Shown here piece after piece: positions 7,052-15,785 of a stretch of 64,000 nt of DNA (positions are counted from its first letter, which is position 1; each line of letters starts with the position of its first letter). The notes under the pieces were generated by a model. The model made no database searches. It was not told where the DNA came from and saw nothing but the letters and a program-made list of their open reading frames with translations. The DNA comes from Alphaproteobacteria bacterium (lineage in GTDB: Bacteria; Pseudomonadota; Alphaproteobacteria; Sphingomonadales; JAKSBY01): assembly GCA_021774625.1 (NCBI GenBank), contig JAJFIV010000023.1:1-64000 (forward strand), written 5' to 3'. A program made the translations under genes and the position numbers.

Positions 7052-8491
7052 TTAGTCCCTTAGATTTTTACCGGCAGCAACCCGGCGGCGGATATATTGC
7101 GACGGCAGATAGCGGTTGTCGCCGGTGATATCCGCAATGTTGTTAAGAGCCGTCAGAATGCGGGGAAGCCCGATCTCATCGGCCCATTCCAGCGGGCCTT
7201 TCGGATAATTCACACCATATTTCATCGCCTGATCAATGCTTGCGGGATCACTGACCCCGTCGCGAACCGCATCGGCGGCGGTATTGGCCAGCATGGCAAT
7301 GGTCCTGAGGGCGATCATGCCGGGGTGATCATCAATCCGCAGCACCTTTTTGCCCATTGCCTGAAAATATCCGACCGCTTCGGTGATTTGTTTTTCCGAG
7401 GCCTGATCGCAGGGGGCAATGGCGATGGTCCCGGTGGCCGCATAATCGCTGGCATAATCGAACAGGATGGTGATCCTGTCCTCCTGCTCCGTGCGTTCCG
7501 TCGCCATCCGGCCATCGGTCCGGGCGAGACAGACATCGCCAAGGTCGGTGATGCCTGCAGGCTGAAAGTCCGGTCCGGATATCTTATCCTCCGCAGGCGC
7601 GAATACCGGGTCGGGATCGGCTCCGCCTTCACCGTAAAATCCGCTGCCGGATTTTCGGCCCAGCCGTCCGGCGGCGACATATTCCTCCTGAATAAGCGAT
7701 GGGCGGAAGCGCACGGTATGAAAATAGGCGTTATAGACGGAACGGGAAACGGCGGCATTGATGTCCTGGCCAACCAGATCAACCAGTTCAAACGGCCCCA
7801 TCCGGAAACCGGCGCAGGTTTTCAGGATATGGTCAATGGCCGCGATGCCCGCCGCGCCTTCCCGCAGGGCCTGAAAGGCTTCGGAATAATAGGGCCGGGC
7901 CACCCGGTTGACGATAAAGCCGGGTACGGATTTGGCGTAAACAGCGATTTTGCCCCAGTTTTTCGCCGTCGCATAAACGGTTTCCGCCACCGCCGGTTCG
8001 GTCTGCAGGCCGGACACCACCTCCACAAGCTTCATGATCTGGGCCGGGTTGAAAAAATGCATGCCAACCAGTTTGCCGGGGCGTTCCAGAGCTTCGCCGA
8101 TCGCCGTGATGGAAAGTGAGGAGGTGTTGGTGGCCAGAATGGCATCCGCCGTCACAATGCCTTCCAGTTCCTGAAAGACGGATTGTTTGATTTTCAGGTC
8201 TTCAATGATGGCTTCAATGACCAGTTTGGCCGGGGCCATGTCGGAAAGGTTTGCAACGGGTTTGATCCGGCCGATAATGGCGGCCCGCTCCTCACCGGTG
8301 ATTTTTCCCCTGCCTGCCAGTTTGGCAAGGCCGGCATCCAGCCGTTCGATGGCGTTTACAACGGCATCCCCCTTGGCATCGTACAATAGCACCGGATGAC
8401 CGGCGGCGGCAGCCACCTGCGCGATGCCTGCGCCCATGCTGCCCGCGCCGATCACGGCAACGCTGTCGGTTGATTTCACGGCCTCGGTCAC
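7052..8491 (-). CDS. paaH: 3-hydroxyadipyl-CoA dehydrogenase PaaH
   Basis: NAD-dependent 3-hydroxyacyl-CoA dehydrogenase that converts 3-hydroxyadipyl-CoA to 3-oxoadipyl-CoA. The Rossmann loop is GAGSMG (15-20). The catalytic His/Glu pair lies in HFFNPAQIMKLVEVV (H145, E157). The 479-residue length and a second C-terminal HAD domain (ending in the FxYG-like VNYPKGPLEWADEIG) fit the long PaaH type. The start codon is GTG, supported by AGGAG six bases upstream. It is divergent from paaN, with only 46 bases between the two start codons. Confidence 0.93.
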   Translation of the reverse strand: MTEAVKSTDSVAVIGAGSMGAGIAQVAAAAGHPVLLYDAKGDAVVNAIERLDAGLAKLAGRGKITGEERAAIIGRIKPVANLSDMAPAKLVIEAIIEDLKIKQSVFQELEGIVTADAILATNTSSLSITAIGEALERPGKLVGMHFFNPAQIMKLVEVVSGLQTEPAVAETVYATAKNWGKIAVYAKSVPGFIVNRVARPYYSEAFQALREGAAGIAAIDHILKTCAGFRMGPFELVDLVGQDINAAVSRSVYNAYFHTVRFRPSLIQEEYVAAGRLGRKSGSGFYGEGGADPDPVFAPAEDKISGPDFQPAGITDLGDVCLARTDGRMATERTEQEDRITILFDYASDYAATGTIAIAPCDQASEKQITEAVGYFQAMGKKVLRIDDHPGMIALRTIAMLANTAADAVRDGVSDPASIDQAMKYGVNYPKGPLEWADEIGLPRILTALNNIADITGDNRYLPSQYIRRRVAAGKNLRD

Positions 8492-8537
8492 TTATGTCTC
8501 CTTTTCATCATTCTCACACACATATCGGGAAGACGCC

Positions 8538-10202
8538 ATGGTAAGTAATTTCTTTGACGCCCACTTGCAAGTCCTGGAAAAAGCGGTGGATGCCTGCCAC
8601 ACCCGGGAATTCTGGACGCCTTATCCCGAGATCCCCTCGCGTAAGATTTATGGTGAAAGCGCCGCAGCGGATGGCGAGGCCGCCTTCAAGGCAAGGCTTG
8701 GCAGGGCATCCCGGCTGAAACTTCCGGGCAGCGGCGGAACCGTAGGGACGGAATTTTCCCCTTACGGTTTCCCGCTCGATATCAAATATCCGAAACCGGA
8801 TATCGAAAATGTGATCGCGGCGTCCAAAGCGGCGGGCCGGACATGGAAACGGGCGCCGGTCCGGGATAGGGCGGGGGTTTGTCTCGAAGCGCTCAATCGG
8901 CTGAACCGCATGAGTTTCGAGATCGGTTTTGCCACCATGCACACCACCGGGCAGGCCTTTGTCATGGCCTTTCAGGCGGGTGGGCCGCATGCGCAGGACC
9001 GGGGGCTGGAAGCGCTGGCAATCGCCTATCAGCAAATGACCCGCACCAGCGCCACTGCCATTTGGGAGAAGCCGCAAGGCAAACACGACCCCATCCGCAT
9101 GGAAAAACATTATTATGTGGCGCCGCGCGGCATCGGCCTGGTGATCGGCTGCGCGACTTTCCCGACCTGGAACAGTTATCCGGCGATTTTTGCCGATCTT
9201 GCCACCGGAAATACGGTGATTGTGAAACCCCACCCAAACGGTATTCTGCCTCTGGCGATCACTGTTGAGGTTTTTCAGGCTGTTTTGAAAGAAGCGGGCT
9301 TTGACCCCAATACGATTATGCTGGCAGCGGATGAGGCTGACCATCCCATTGCGAAAGACCTGGCCATGCGTCCGGAAATCACCCTGATCGATTTCACGGG
9401 CAGTTCGGAATTCGGCGTCTGGCTGGAGGACAATGCCCGCCATGCCCGGGTCTATACCGAAAAGGCCGGCACCAACTGTATAGTGATTGACAGCACGGAT
9501 GATTTCAAAGGGCTGATGCGCAATCTTGCCTTTTCCCTGTCGCTCTATTCCGGTCAGATGTGCACCACACCGCAGAATATCTTTGTACCGCGCGGCGGCA
9601 TCGAGACGGATGAAGGGCATAAAAGCTTTGATGAGGTTGCGGCGGCTCTGGGCGGGGCGATTGAGAAACTGCTGTCTGATCCTGCCCGCGCGACCGATAT
9701 ATTGGGAGCCATCACCAATCCGGCCTCGATCGAACGCCTCACTAATATGGCCGCGACCGGTGATGTGGTGCTGGCATCAAAGCGGTTCAATCATCCGGCC
9801 TTTGCCGAAGCCCGCTGCCATACGCCCTTGCTGCTGAAAAGTGAAGCCGCCGAGCGGGATCAGTTTGCGCAGGAATGTTTCGGCCCCATCAGTTTTGTCA
9901 TTGCAGCGGCTGATACGGTGCAAAGCCTTGATCTGGTGCGCGGCCTGGTCCGCGAAAAGGGCGCCATCATACTGGGCATTTATTCGACTGATCAGAATGT
10001 ATTGAAGAACGCTGAGGACGTTGCGCTGGATGTCGGCGTTGCCCTGTCGGTCAATCTGACCGGCGGTATTTTTGTCAATCAGGCGGCGGCCTTCAGCGAT
10101 TTTCACGTCACCGGCGCCAATCCGGCGGGGAACGCCTGTTTCACCGACGCAGCCTTTGTGGCGGACCGCTTCCGCACGGTGCAGGTGCGCGCCCATGTCT
10201 AA
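8538..10202 (+). CDS. paaN: Phenylacetate degradation protein PaaN (aldehyde dehydrogenase type)
   Basis: 554 residues of the PaaN2-type aldehyde dehydrogenase family. The NAD-binding and catalytic region includes IVKPHPN (228-234), TEKAGTN with the general-base Glu (E308) and the nucleophile Cys in SGQMCTT (C342). The family is tied to phenylacetate clusters and is presumed to oxidise a ring-opened CoA semialdehyde. A full PaaZ is also encoded at 15786-17813, so the roles may overlap or PaaN may take another aldehyde. The frame is open upstream to 8424, inside paaH; the ATG at 8538 has a GGGAAG ribosome site and the normal family N-terminus. Confidence 0.88.
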   Translation: MVSNFFDAHLQVLEKAVDACHTREFWTPYPEIPSRKIYGESAAADGEAAFKARLGRASRLKLPGSGGTVGTEFSPYGFPLDIKYPKPDIENVIAASKAAGRTWKRAPVRDRAGVCLEALNRLNRMSFEIGFATMHTTGQAFVMAFQAGGPHAQDRGLEALAIAYQQMTRTSATAIWEKPQGKHDPIRMEKHYYVAPRGIGLVIGCATFPTWNSYPAIFADLATGNTVIVKPHPNGILPLAITVEVFQAVLKEAGFDPNTIMLAADEADHPIAKDLAMRPEITLIDFTGSSEFGVWLEDNARHARVYTEKAGTNCIVIDSTDDFKGLMRNLAFSLSLYSGQMCTTPQNIFVPRGGIETDEGHKSFDEVAAALGGAIEKLLSDPARATDILGAITNPASIERLTNMAATGDVVLASKRFNHPAFAEARCHTPLLLKSEAAERDQFAQECFGPISFVIAAADTVQSLDLVRGLVREKGAIILGIYSTDQNVLKNAEDVALDVGVALSVNLTGGIFVNQAAAFSDFHVTGANPAGNACFTDAAFVADRFRTVQVRAHV

Positions 10203-10647
10203 AATGTCTAATATGGACCGGGTTTATCTTGCGCAATTTCTCGCCGGTGAAAAACCTGCCGGCTATCCGTCGCCAATTGCGGAACTTTTAAAGGCAGAGC
10301 TGGTTTCCTGTGATGCGGCTGCCGGGACGGTGACCGTTGCCTATGTGGTGGACGAGCGGTTCCTGAATGGCGCGGGCGTCATTTTTGGCGGCATCATCAC
10401 CTCTATGCTGGATTTCGCCATAGCGCTGGCCGGGCTTTCCAAAGTGGGTCTTGAAGACAGCGTTGCGGTCGTGGAATTGAATAGCCGGTTTTTTAAACCG
10501 GTCATGCCGGGCCACTATACGGCAACAGCCAATGTGGAAAAAATGGGCGGTAAAATCGGCTTTATGCTGGCGGTATTGAACGGCCCCGATGGTCAGGACT
10601 ACGCCAGGGCAAGCGCCGTTATTGCCATTCAGCGGCGGAAGCGCTAG
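10195..10647 (+). CDS. paaI: Phenylacetyl-CoA-type thioesterase PaaI
   Basis: Hotdog-fold acyl-CoA thioesterase of about 150 residues. In paa clusters it hydrolyses stalled hydroxylated phenylacetyl-CoA intermediates and frees CoA. The core hotdog helix is seen in GAGVIFGGIITSMLDFAIALA, followed by the strand VAVVELNSRFFKPV. The start overlaps the paaN stop by eight bases; in-frame ATGs at 10204 and 10213 are possible alternatives. The overlap indicates coupling to paaN. Confidence 0.82.
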   Translation: MSKMSNMDRVYLAQFLAGEKPAGYPSPIAELLKAELVSCDAAAGTVTVAYVVDERFLNGAGVIFGGIITSMLDFAIALAGLSKVGLEDSVAVVELNSRFFKPVMPGHYTATANVEKMGGKIGFMLAVLNGPDGQDYARASAVIAIQRRKR

Positions 10648-10676
10648 ATTGCCCGCTGCTGCGAGAGAGGGATAAT

Positions 10677-11519
10677 ATGAGTGGACCGGTCGCATCCTGG
10701 AACGTGATCGCCAATCGGCATGATTTGCTGGCGGCGCGCATATCCGCCTATCATTTCGACCCGCATCTGCATGACACCTACACCATCGTTCTGATGCGGA
10801 CCGGTGAGGCGCGTTTCGACATTCGCGGTAAAGCCCATGTGGCGCGCCCCGGCGATGTCTTTATCATCCAGCCATACGAGGTTCATCGCGGCGGCAACCG
10901 GGACGATATGATCCATTATGATGTTTTGTATCCGTCGTCAAAACTGATGGCCGATGCCGCTGGCGTGCAATATCTGGAAGGACAATTTCCCCGCTTCGGC
11001 GATGCTGTTTTCCGCCGTTCGGCGGCATCTGATCATCTCGCCGCGACCATCGAATCCTATTTCTCGGACGATCCGGCAAAGCGCTCAACGGTTAATATGG
11101 AAAATTCCCTGCGGAATATTTTCCGCAACCGGGCAAATGCCGCCATGCTCGATCCGTTTCCGGCAAAGCTCGGTGGCGCCATACACTGCGCCTGTGAGAT
11201 GATGCAGGATCATTTTAACCATCCGGTGGAGCTGGGGAAGCTGGCAAGGGAGGTGGGGTTCAGCCGCTATCACTTTATCCGCGCTTTCAGTAAGGCGACG
11301 GGGATCGCGCCCAATGTTTTCCTGCGCCAGGTCCGGCTTTCCGAAGCAAAAAATCTTATCCGCAGGGGCATGGAATTGGCGGAAGTTGCCATCCGCGCCG
11401 GATTTTCCGATCAGGCGCATCTGACCCGGGAATTCAAAAAGGTCTTCGGTATTACACCAGGTGTGTTTGCCCGCGGAATGGCGTACGAAAGACCGGTTAC
11501 AAGCAGTCATATTCATTGA
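10677..11519 (+). CDS. AraC-family transcriptional regulator
   Basis: 280 residues: an N-terminal cupin sensor domain (about 20-100, with HDTYTIVLMRTGEARF and RPGDVFIIQPYEVHRGG) and a C-terminal double helix-turn-helix (about 180-275, with LAREVGFSRYHFIRAFSKAT and IRAGFSDQAHLTREFKKVFG). It is 29 bases after paaI and in the same direction as the 2-oxoacid dehydrogenase genes. No PaaX or PaaR repressor is seen in the window, so this protein is the most likely local regulator, by position only. The effector is unknown. Confidence 0.88.
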   Translation: MSGPVASWNVIANRHDLLAARISAYHFDPHLHDTYTIVLMRTGEARFDIRGKAHVARPGDVFIIQPYEVHRGGNRDDMIHYDVLYPSSKLMADAAGVQYLEGQFPRFGDAVFRRSAASDHLAATIESYFSDDPAKRSTVNMENSLRNIFRNRANAAMLDPFPAKLGGAIHCACEMMQDHFNHPVELGKLAREVGFSRYHFIRAFSKATGIAPNVFLRQVRLSEAKNLIRRGMELAEVAIRAGFSDQAHLTREFKKVFGITPGVFARGMAYERPVTSSHIH

Positions 11520-11573
11520 TTGCCACCTGCGCGGCAACAATCTTCAAGACTTTGTAACTTTGCATCGGTAAGA

Positions 11574-11588
11574 GTTTTATCGTAAAAC
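11574..11588. promoter_or_regulatory. Palindrome upstream of the E1 gene
   Basis: GTTTTA-TCG-TAAAAC is a 6-bp perfect dyad between the araC-family gene and the E1 gene, 27 bases before the E1 start. It may be an operator or a weak attenuator. AT-rich pairing makes a strong terminator unlikely. Confidence 0.3.
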
Positions 11589-11615
11589 CGCGTCATCACA
11601 GAGGCCATTGTTATC

Positions 11616-13724
11616 ATGCAAGTCAGCAAAAAGAAAAGCCAGGCCGCGGGGCGTAACAGCCCGCATCCGGATTATGACTGGAAGAGGGTTGCCCATGCGC
11701 TGCACCTGTCCCGGGCGCTGGATGAAATGGAAGAAACCCGCCTGGTTCCGGAAAAAAAGGTGCTGTACCAGTTTTCCGCCCGCGGTCATGATCTGGCGCA
11801 GATTCTGCTCGGCAATTGCCTGACGGACAGGAATGACGGCGCGGGCGGGTATTACCGGTCCCGGCCCCTGCTGCTGGCGCTCGGAGTTGATCCCGCCATT
11901 GCGCTGGAGGCCTCGATGGCGCGGGACGGCGGGTATAGCGACGGACGCGATATTGGCGCGGTCTTCAATTATGCCAATCTGGACGGTCCCTCGGCGATTC
12001 CCATGTGTGGCGGCGTGGGCGCGCAATATACGCCCACCGTCGGCTGGGCGCAGGCCATTACCTATCGCCGCAAGATTCTGAAAGACAAGGCGTTTGATAA
12101 ATCCCTGGCGGTGGTGCTGGGCGGCGATGCATCGGTTGCGACCAATGGCTTTTGGGCGGCCCTGACGATCGCGACCACACTGAAACTGCCGGTCCTGTTT
12201 TATATAGAAGACAATGGCTATGGCATTTCCACGCCCGGCCATTTCCAGACGCCGGGGTCCAACATCGCCGCCAATCTGGCCAGCTTCAAAAATCTGAAAA
12301 TTTATGATGGAGACGGGACGGAACCCCGGGAAGCCTCGGATCTGATCAAACAGGCCACGGATTATGTGCGGAGCGACCAGGGTCCGGCGCTGCTGCGCCT
12401 GGCCGTACCGCGCCTCAGCGGCCATTCCGCCCAAGACACCCAGGCCTATAAGTCGGAAGAACGGGTTAAGGAAGAATGGAGCCGCGATCCTCTGCCCCGC
12501 CTGAAGGATTATCTGGTCCCTGCGCTTTTGAATGAAGAAGAGTGGCGGGAAATCGAGAGGAAGGCCAGGGATCAGGCGGAGGATGCGCTGCAACGCGCTC
12601 TAAAAACGGGGGATCCCGATACATCCACCATCACCAAATTCGTCTTTTCGGAGAATGATGAGACCGGTGAGCCGGTGCTGCAAATCAAAGGCGGGCTCTG
12701 GGCGGAAGAGCATGAGTTTCCGGCCTCGAATGAAACGCCGAACCCCGAAGGCAACCGGATCAATATGGTGACGGCGATCCGTAAAACCCTGGACCGCGAA
12801 CTGGAAACCAACCCCAAAGTGCTGGTGTTCGGCGAGGATGTCGGTCCCAAGGGCGGCGTTCATGCAGTGACCATGGGCCTGCAGGACAAGCATGGCGAGG
12901 ACCGGGTCTTCGACACTTCGCTGTCCGAGGAAGGCATTATCGGCCGTGCGGTCGGAATGGCATTGGCGGGTCTGATGCCGGTGCCGGAAATCCAGTTTCG
13001 GAAATATGCCGATCCCGCCACGGAACAGCTGAATGACTGCGGCACCATGCGCTGGCGCACCGGCAACCGCTTCGCCGCCCCCATCGTGGTGCGTATTCCG
13101 GGCGGCTTTTTCAAATGCGGCGATCCCTGGCACAGCCAGACCGGCGAAGTGCAATGGCTGCATAATATCGGCTGGAAACTGGCCATGCCCTCTAATGCGG
13201 AAGATGCGGTGGGCCTGCTGCGGTCCGCCATGCGCGGCAATGATCCGGTGATCTTTTTCGAACACCGCAATATGCTGGATGCGGCCTCGGCCCGGCGTCC
13301 CTATCCCGGTGATGATTATGTGCTGCCCTTTGGCAAGGCGCGGACCGTGACCGAGGGAACGGATATCACCGTGGTTGCCTGGGGCGCCATGGTCGAGCGG
13401 TGTGAAGAAGCGGCAAAAGGCAGTCCGCACAGCGTGGAAGTGATTGATCTGCGCACGCTGTCCCCATGGGACCGGGATTGTGTTTTGAAATCGGTGGCAA
13501 GGACCCATCGCTGCCTGATCGTTCATGAAGATAATATCACCGCCGGATTTGGAGCGGAAATTGCTGCAACCTTAGTATCCGAGGTTTTTCTGGAACTTGA
13601 TGCGCCGGTGGAAAGGCTGACCATGCCGGATGTGCCGAGCCCGCACAGCCCGGTCCTGCTCAATGCCGTGGTGCCCGGTGTGCAGGAAATTTCCGATAAA
13701 ATTGCAGAGATGGTGGCGTTCTGA
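11616..13724 (+). CDS. Fused 2-oxoacid dehydrogenase E1 (alpha-beta)
   Basis: Thiamine-diphosphate-dependent decarboxylating subunit of a 2-oxoacid dehydrogenase complex, with alpha and beta parts in one 702-residue chain. The alpha part (about 20-345) has the ThDP motif starting GGDASVATNGFW (169-180) and ending EDNGYGIS (198-205). The beta part begins near NRINMVTAIRKTLD (about 383) and has FGEDVG and the IPGGFFKCGDPWHSQ region. The fusion resembles branched-chain 2-oxoacid dehydrogenases. E2 follows two bases later; no E3 gene is nearby, so a shared lipoamide dehydrogenase is needed. The substrate is not determined by sequence; phenylpyruvate or a branched 2-oxoacid are candidates given the paa context. 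Confidence 0.88.
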   Translation: MQVSKKKSQAAGRNSPHPDYDWKRVAHALHLSRALDEMEETRLVPEKKVLYQFSARGHDLAQILLGNCLTDRNDGAGGYYRSRPLLLALGVDPAIALEASMARDGGYSDGRDIGAVFNYANLDGPSAIPMCGGVGAQYTPTVGWAQAITYRRKILKDKAFDKSLAVVLGGDASVATNGFWAALTIATTLKLPVLFYIEDNGYGISTPGHFQTPGSNIAANLASFKNLKIYDGDGTEPREASDLIKQATDYVRSDQGPALLRLAVPRLSGHSAQDTQAYKSEERVKEEWSRDPLPRLKDYLVPALLNEEEWREIERKARDQAEDALQRALKTGDPDTSTITKFVFSENDETGEPVLQIKGGLWAEEHEFPASNETPNPEGNRINMVTAIRKTLDRELETNPKVLVFGEDVGPKGGVHAVTMGLQDKHGEDRVFDTSLSEEGIIGRAVGMALAGLMPVPEIQFRKYADPATEQLNDCGTMRWRTGNRFAAPIVVRIPGGFFKCGDPWHSQTGEVQWLHNIGWKLAMPSNAEDAVGLLRSAMRGNDPVIFFEHRNMLDAASARRPYPGDDYVLPFGKARTVTEGTDITVVAWGAMVERCEEAAKGSPHSVEVIDLRTLSPWDRDCVLKSVARTHRCLIVHEDNITAGFGAEIAATLVSEVFLELDAPVERLTMPDVPSPHSPVLLNAVVPGVQEISDKIAEMVAF

Positions 13725-13726
13725 TT

Positions 13727-14944
13727 ATGACGGATATGATTGATATTGCGGCGCCGGCCGATCAGCAGGAAGGAACTTTTTCCGTCCTGAAAAACTGGCT
13801 GAAAAATCCTGGCGACAGGGTTTCAAAGCACGAGCCCGTGGCCGAACTGGAAACCGACAAGGTCGTGCTTGAAGTTTCCGCTCCTGCCGACGGCGTCATG
13901 GGGGAATATCTGAAGGAACTGGAAGCGGAAGTGGAGCCGGGCGAGGTGATTGCCCGCCTGCGCACCGGTGAAGCCGCCACGGCTTCCGCAAAGGACGGCC
14001 CGGTGGTGGAGACGCCGAAACAAACTGCCCCCAAACAGCGAAAAATGATTGCTGATCCGGAACGCCGCCTCAGTCCGGCGGTGCGCAAGCTGATCAAGGA
14101 ACATCGCGTTGATCCGTCTTCTATTTCAGGCTCCGGCCGGGGAGGGCGGATCACCCGTCAGGACGTGGTGGATTTTGTGGATTCGGGTGGCCTGCCCGCG
14201 AAGCCCGCTGCGGCCAAACCCGATGTTCCAAAACCGCCCTCCGGCCCGATTCCAGGCAAAATGGTCGAGGTCACGACGATGCGCAAGAAAATCGCCGAGC
14301 ATATGGCCATGAGCGTTGCGACAGCGCCCCATGTGACCGCGGTGTTCGAAATGGATCTGTCCGCGATCATCGCCCATCGGAAAGCCAGCAAACAGGCTTT
14401 TGCCGATCAGGGTATCAATCTGACCTTCACCGCCTATTTCGTGGCGGCTTCGGCCAAAGCCCTGCAAACGGTGCCGCAGGTCAACAGCCGCTACCATGGC
14501 GATCATCTGGAGCTTTATACGGATTGTAATATCGGCGTCGGCACGGCTCTGGGAGATGAAGGCCTGATCGTGCCGGTGATCCACAAAGCGCAGGGCCTGA
14601 CTCTGATGGACATTGCCGCCCGCCTGCAGGATGCCACGGAACGGGCGCGGGACGGCAGGCTGCGGCCGGCCGATGTTCAGGGCGGAACCTTTTCCATTTC
14701 CAACCACGGGGTCAGCGGATCGCTGGTTGCATCGCCGATTATTATCAATCAACCGCAATCGGCGATTTTGGGCATCGGCAAAATGGAAAAGCGTGTGGTC
14801 GTCGAAGAGGTGGCCGGCCGCGACGTGATTGCCATCAAACCGATGGCGTTCGTCACGCTGACCATCGACCACCGGGTGCTTGACGGCCATCAGACCAATG
14901 CGTTTTTGACCAAATTTGTGGATGTGATCCAAAACTGGGCGTAG
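13727..14944 (+). CDS. 2-oxoacid dehydrogenase E2 (dihydrolipoamide acyltransferase)
   Basis: 405-residue acyltransferase core of the complex. It has one lipoyl domain (1-78, lipoylated lysine in ETDKVVLEV, K45), an alanine/proline linker, a peripheral-subunit-binding domain (about 111-150, SPAVRKLIKEHRVDPSSI) and a C-terminal catalytic domain ending with DHRVLDG (H382, D386). The order is normal for E2. It begins two bases after the E1 stop, so the two are co-translated. The acyl product would be an acyl-CoA feeding the neighbouring CoA pathway. Confidence 0.92.
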   Translation: MTDMIDIAAPADQQEGTFSVLKNWLKNPGDRVSKHEPVAELETDKVVLEVSAPADGVMGEYLKELEAEVEPGEVIARLRTGEAATASAKDGPVVETPKQTAPKQRKMIADPERRLSPAVRKLIKEHRVDPSSISGSGRGGRITRQDVVDFVDSGGLPAKPAAAKPDVPKPPSGPIPGKMVEVTTMRKKIAEHMAMSVATAPHVTAVFEMDLSAIIAHRKASKQAFADQGINLTFTAYFVAASAKALQTVPQVNSRYHGDHLELYTDCNIGVGTALGDEGLIVPVIHKAQGLTLMDIAARLQDATERARDGRLRPADVQGGTFSISNHGVSGSLVASPIIINQPQSAILGIGKMEKRVVVEEVAGRDVIAIKPMAFVTLTIDHRVLDGHQTNAFLTKFVDVIQNWA

Positions 14945-14977
14945 GATAGTCCTTCGGCCCGAAAGCGGAGATGAGCC

Positions 14978-15769
14978 ATGGAACTGAACAACGTCCTGTT
15001 TGAAGTTACCGACCGGGTGGCGAGGGTTACGCTCAACAGGCCGGAAAAGCTCAACAGTTTCAATGAGGGAATGCACCGGGAACTGCAGCAGGTGATGGAC
15101 GCCATCCTGGCGGACGATACGGTGCGGGTGCTTCTGTTAACCGGCTCGGGCAGGGGCTTTTGCGCCGGTCAGGACCTGGATGACCGCAAAGTGCTGCCCG
15201 GCGAAGCGCCGGTCGATCTCGGTTATACGCTGGAAAACTATTATAATCCGCTGATAAGGACGCTCTCCACCATCGAAATGCCGGTGATCTGCGCCGTCAA
15301 TGGCGTTGCCGCCGGGGCGGGCGCCAATATTGCCCTGGCGTGCGATATTGTTATTGCCGCCCGCAGCGCCAAATTCATCCAGGCATTTTGCAAACTCGGC
15401 CTGGTGCCGGATTCCGGCGGGACCTATATCCTGCCACGGCTGATCGGCCGGGCGCGCGCAACCGCTATATCGCTTCTGGGAACGCCGGTCACGGCGGAGC
15501 AGGCGCTGGAATGGGGGTTGATCTGGGATGTGGTCGATGATGATAAACTGCCGGAAGAGGCGGACGCTATTGCCGGGCATTTTTCCACGCAGCCGACAAA
15601 AGGGCTGGCCTATATCAAAAAGGCGCTGCGCGCTTCCTTCGATAATTCCCTTGATCAGCAACTGGATCTGGAGCGGGATTACCAGCGGGCAGCAGGCCTG
15701 ACCGATGATTACCGGGAGGGAGTGGCCGCCTTCCTCGAAAAACGCCAGCCGAAATTTACCGGAAAGTAA
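14978..15769 (+). CDS. paaG: 1,2-epoxyphenylacetyl-CoA isomerase PaaG
   Basis: Crotonase-fold enzyme that converts ring 1,2-epoxyphenylacetyl-CoA to oxepin-CoA and later shifts a double bond. The 263-residue chain has the oxyanion-hole segments SGRGFCAGQDL (57-67) and NGVAAGAGANIAL (108-120). It carries the PaaG-type aspartate in LVPDSGGT (D145) rather than the hydratase glutamate pair. It follows E2 by 33 bases and precedes paaZ by 16. The ring epoxidase that makes its substrate is not in the window. Confidence 0.93.
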   Translation: MELNNVLFEVTDRVARVTLNRPEKLNSFNEGMHRELQQVMDAILADDTVRVLLLTGSGRGFCAGQDLDDRKVLPGEAPVDLGYTLENYYNPLIRTLSTIEMPVICAVNGVAAGAGANIALACDIVIAARSAKFIQAFCKLGLVPDSGGTYILPRLIGRARATAISLLGTPVTAEQALEWGLIWDVVDDDKLPEEADAIAGHFSTQPTKGLAYIKKALRASFDNSLDQQLDLERDYQRAAGLTDDYREGVAAFLEKRQPKFTGK

Positions 15770-15785
15770 CATATAAGGGACTGTC

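Noticed and set aside
8424-8537. Longer N-terminus for PaaN starting at 8424
   Set aside because: It would lie inside paaH, has no ribosome site, and adds residues not typical of the family; the ATG at 8538 has GGGAAG.
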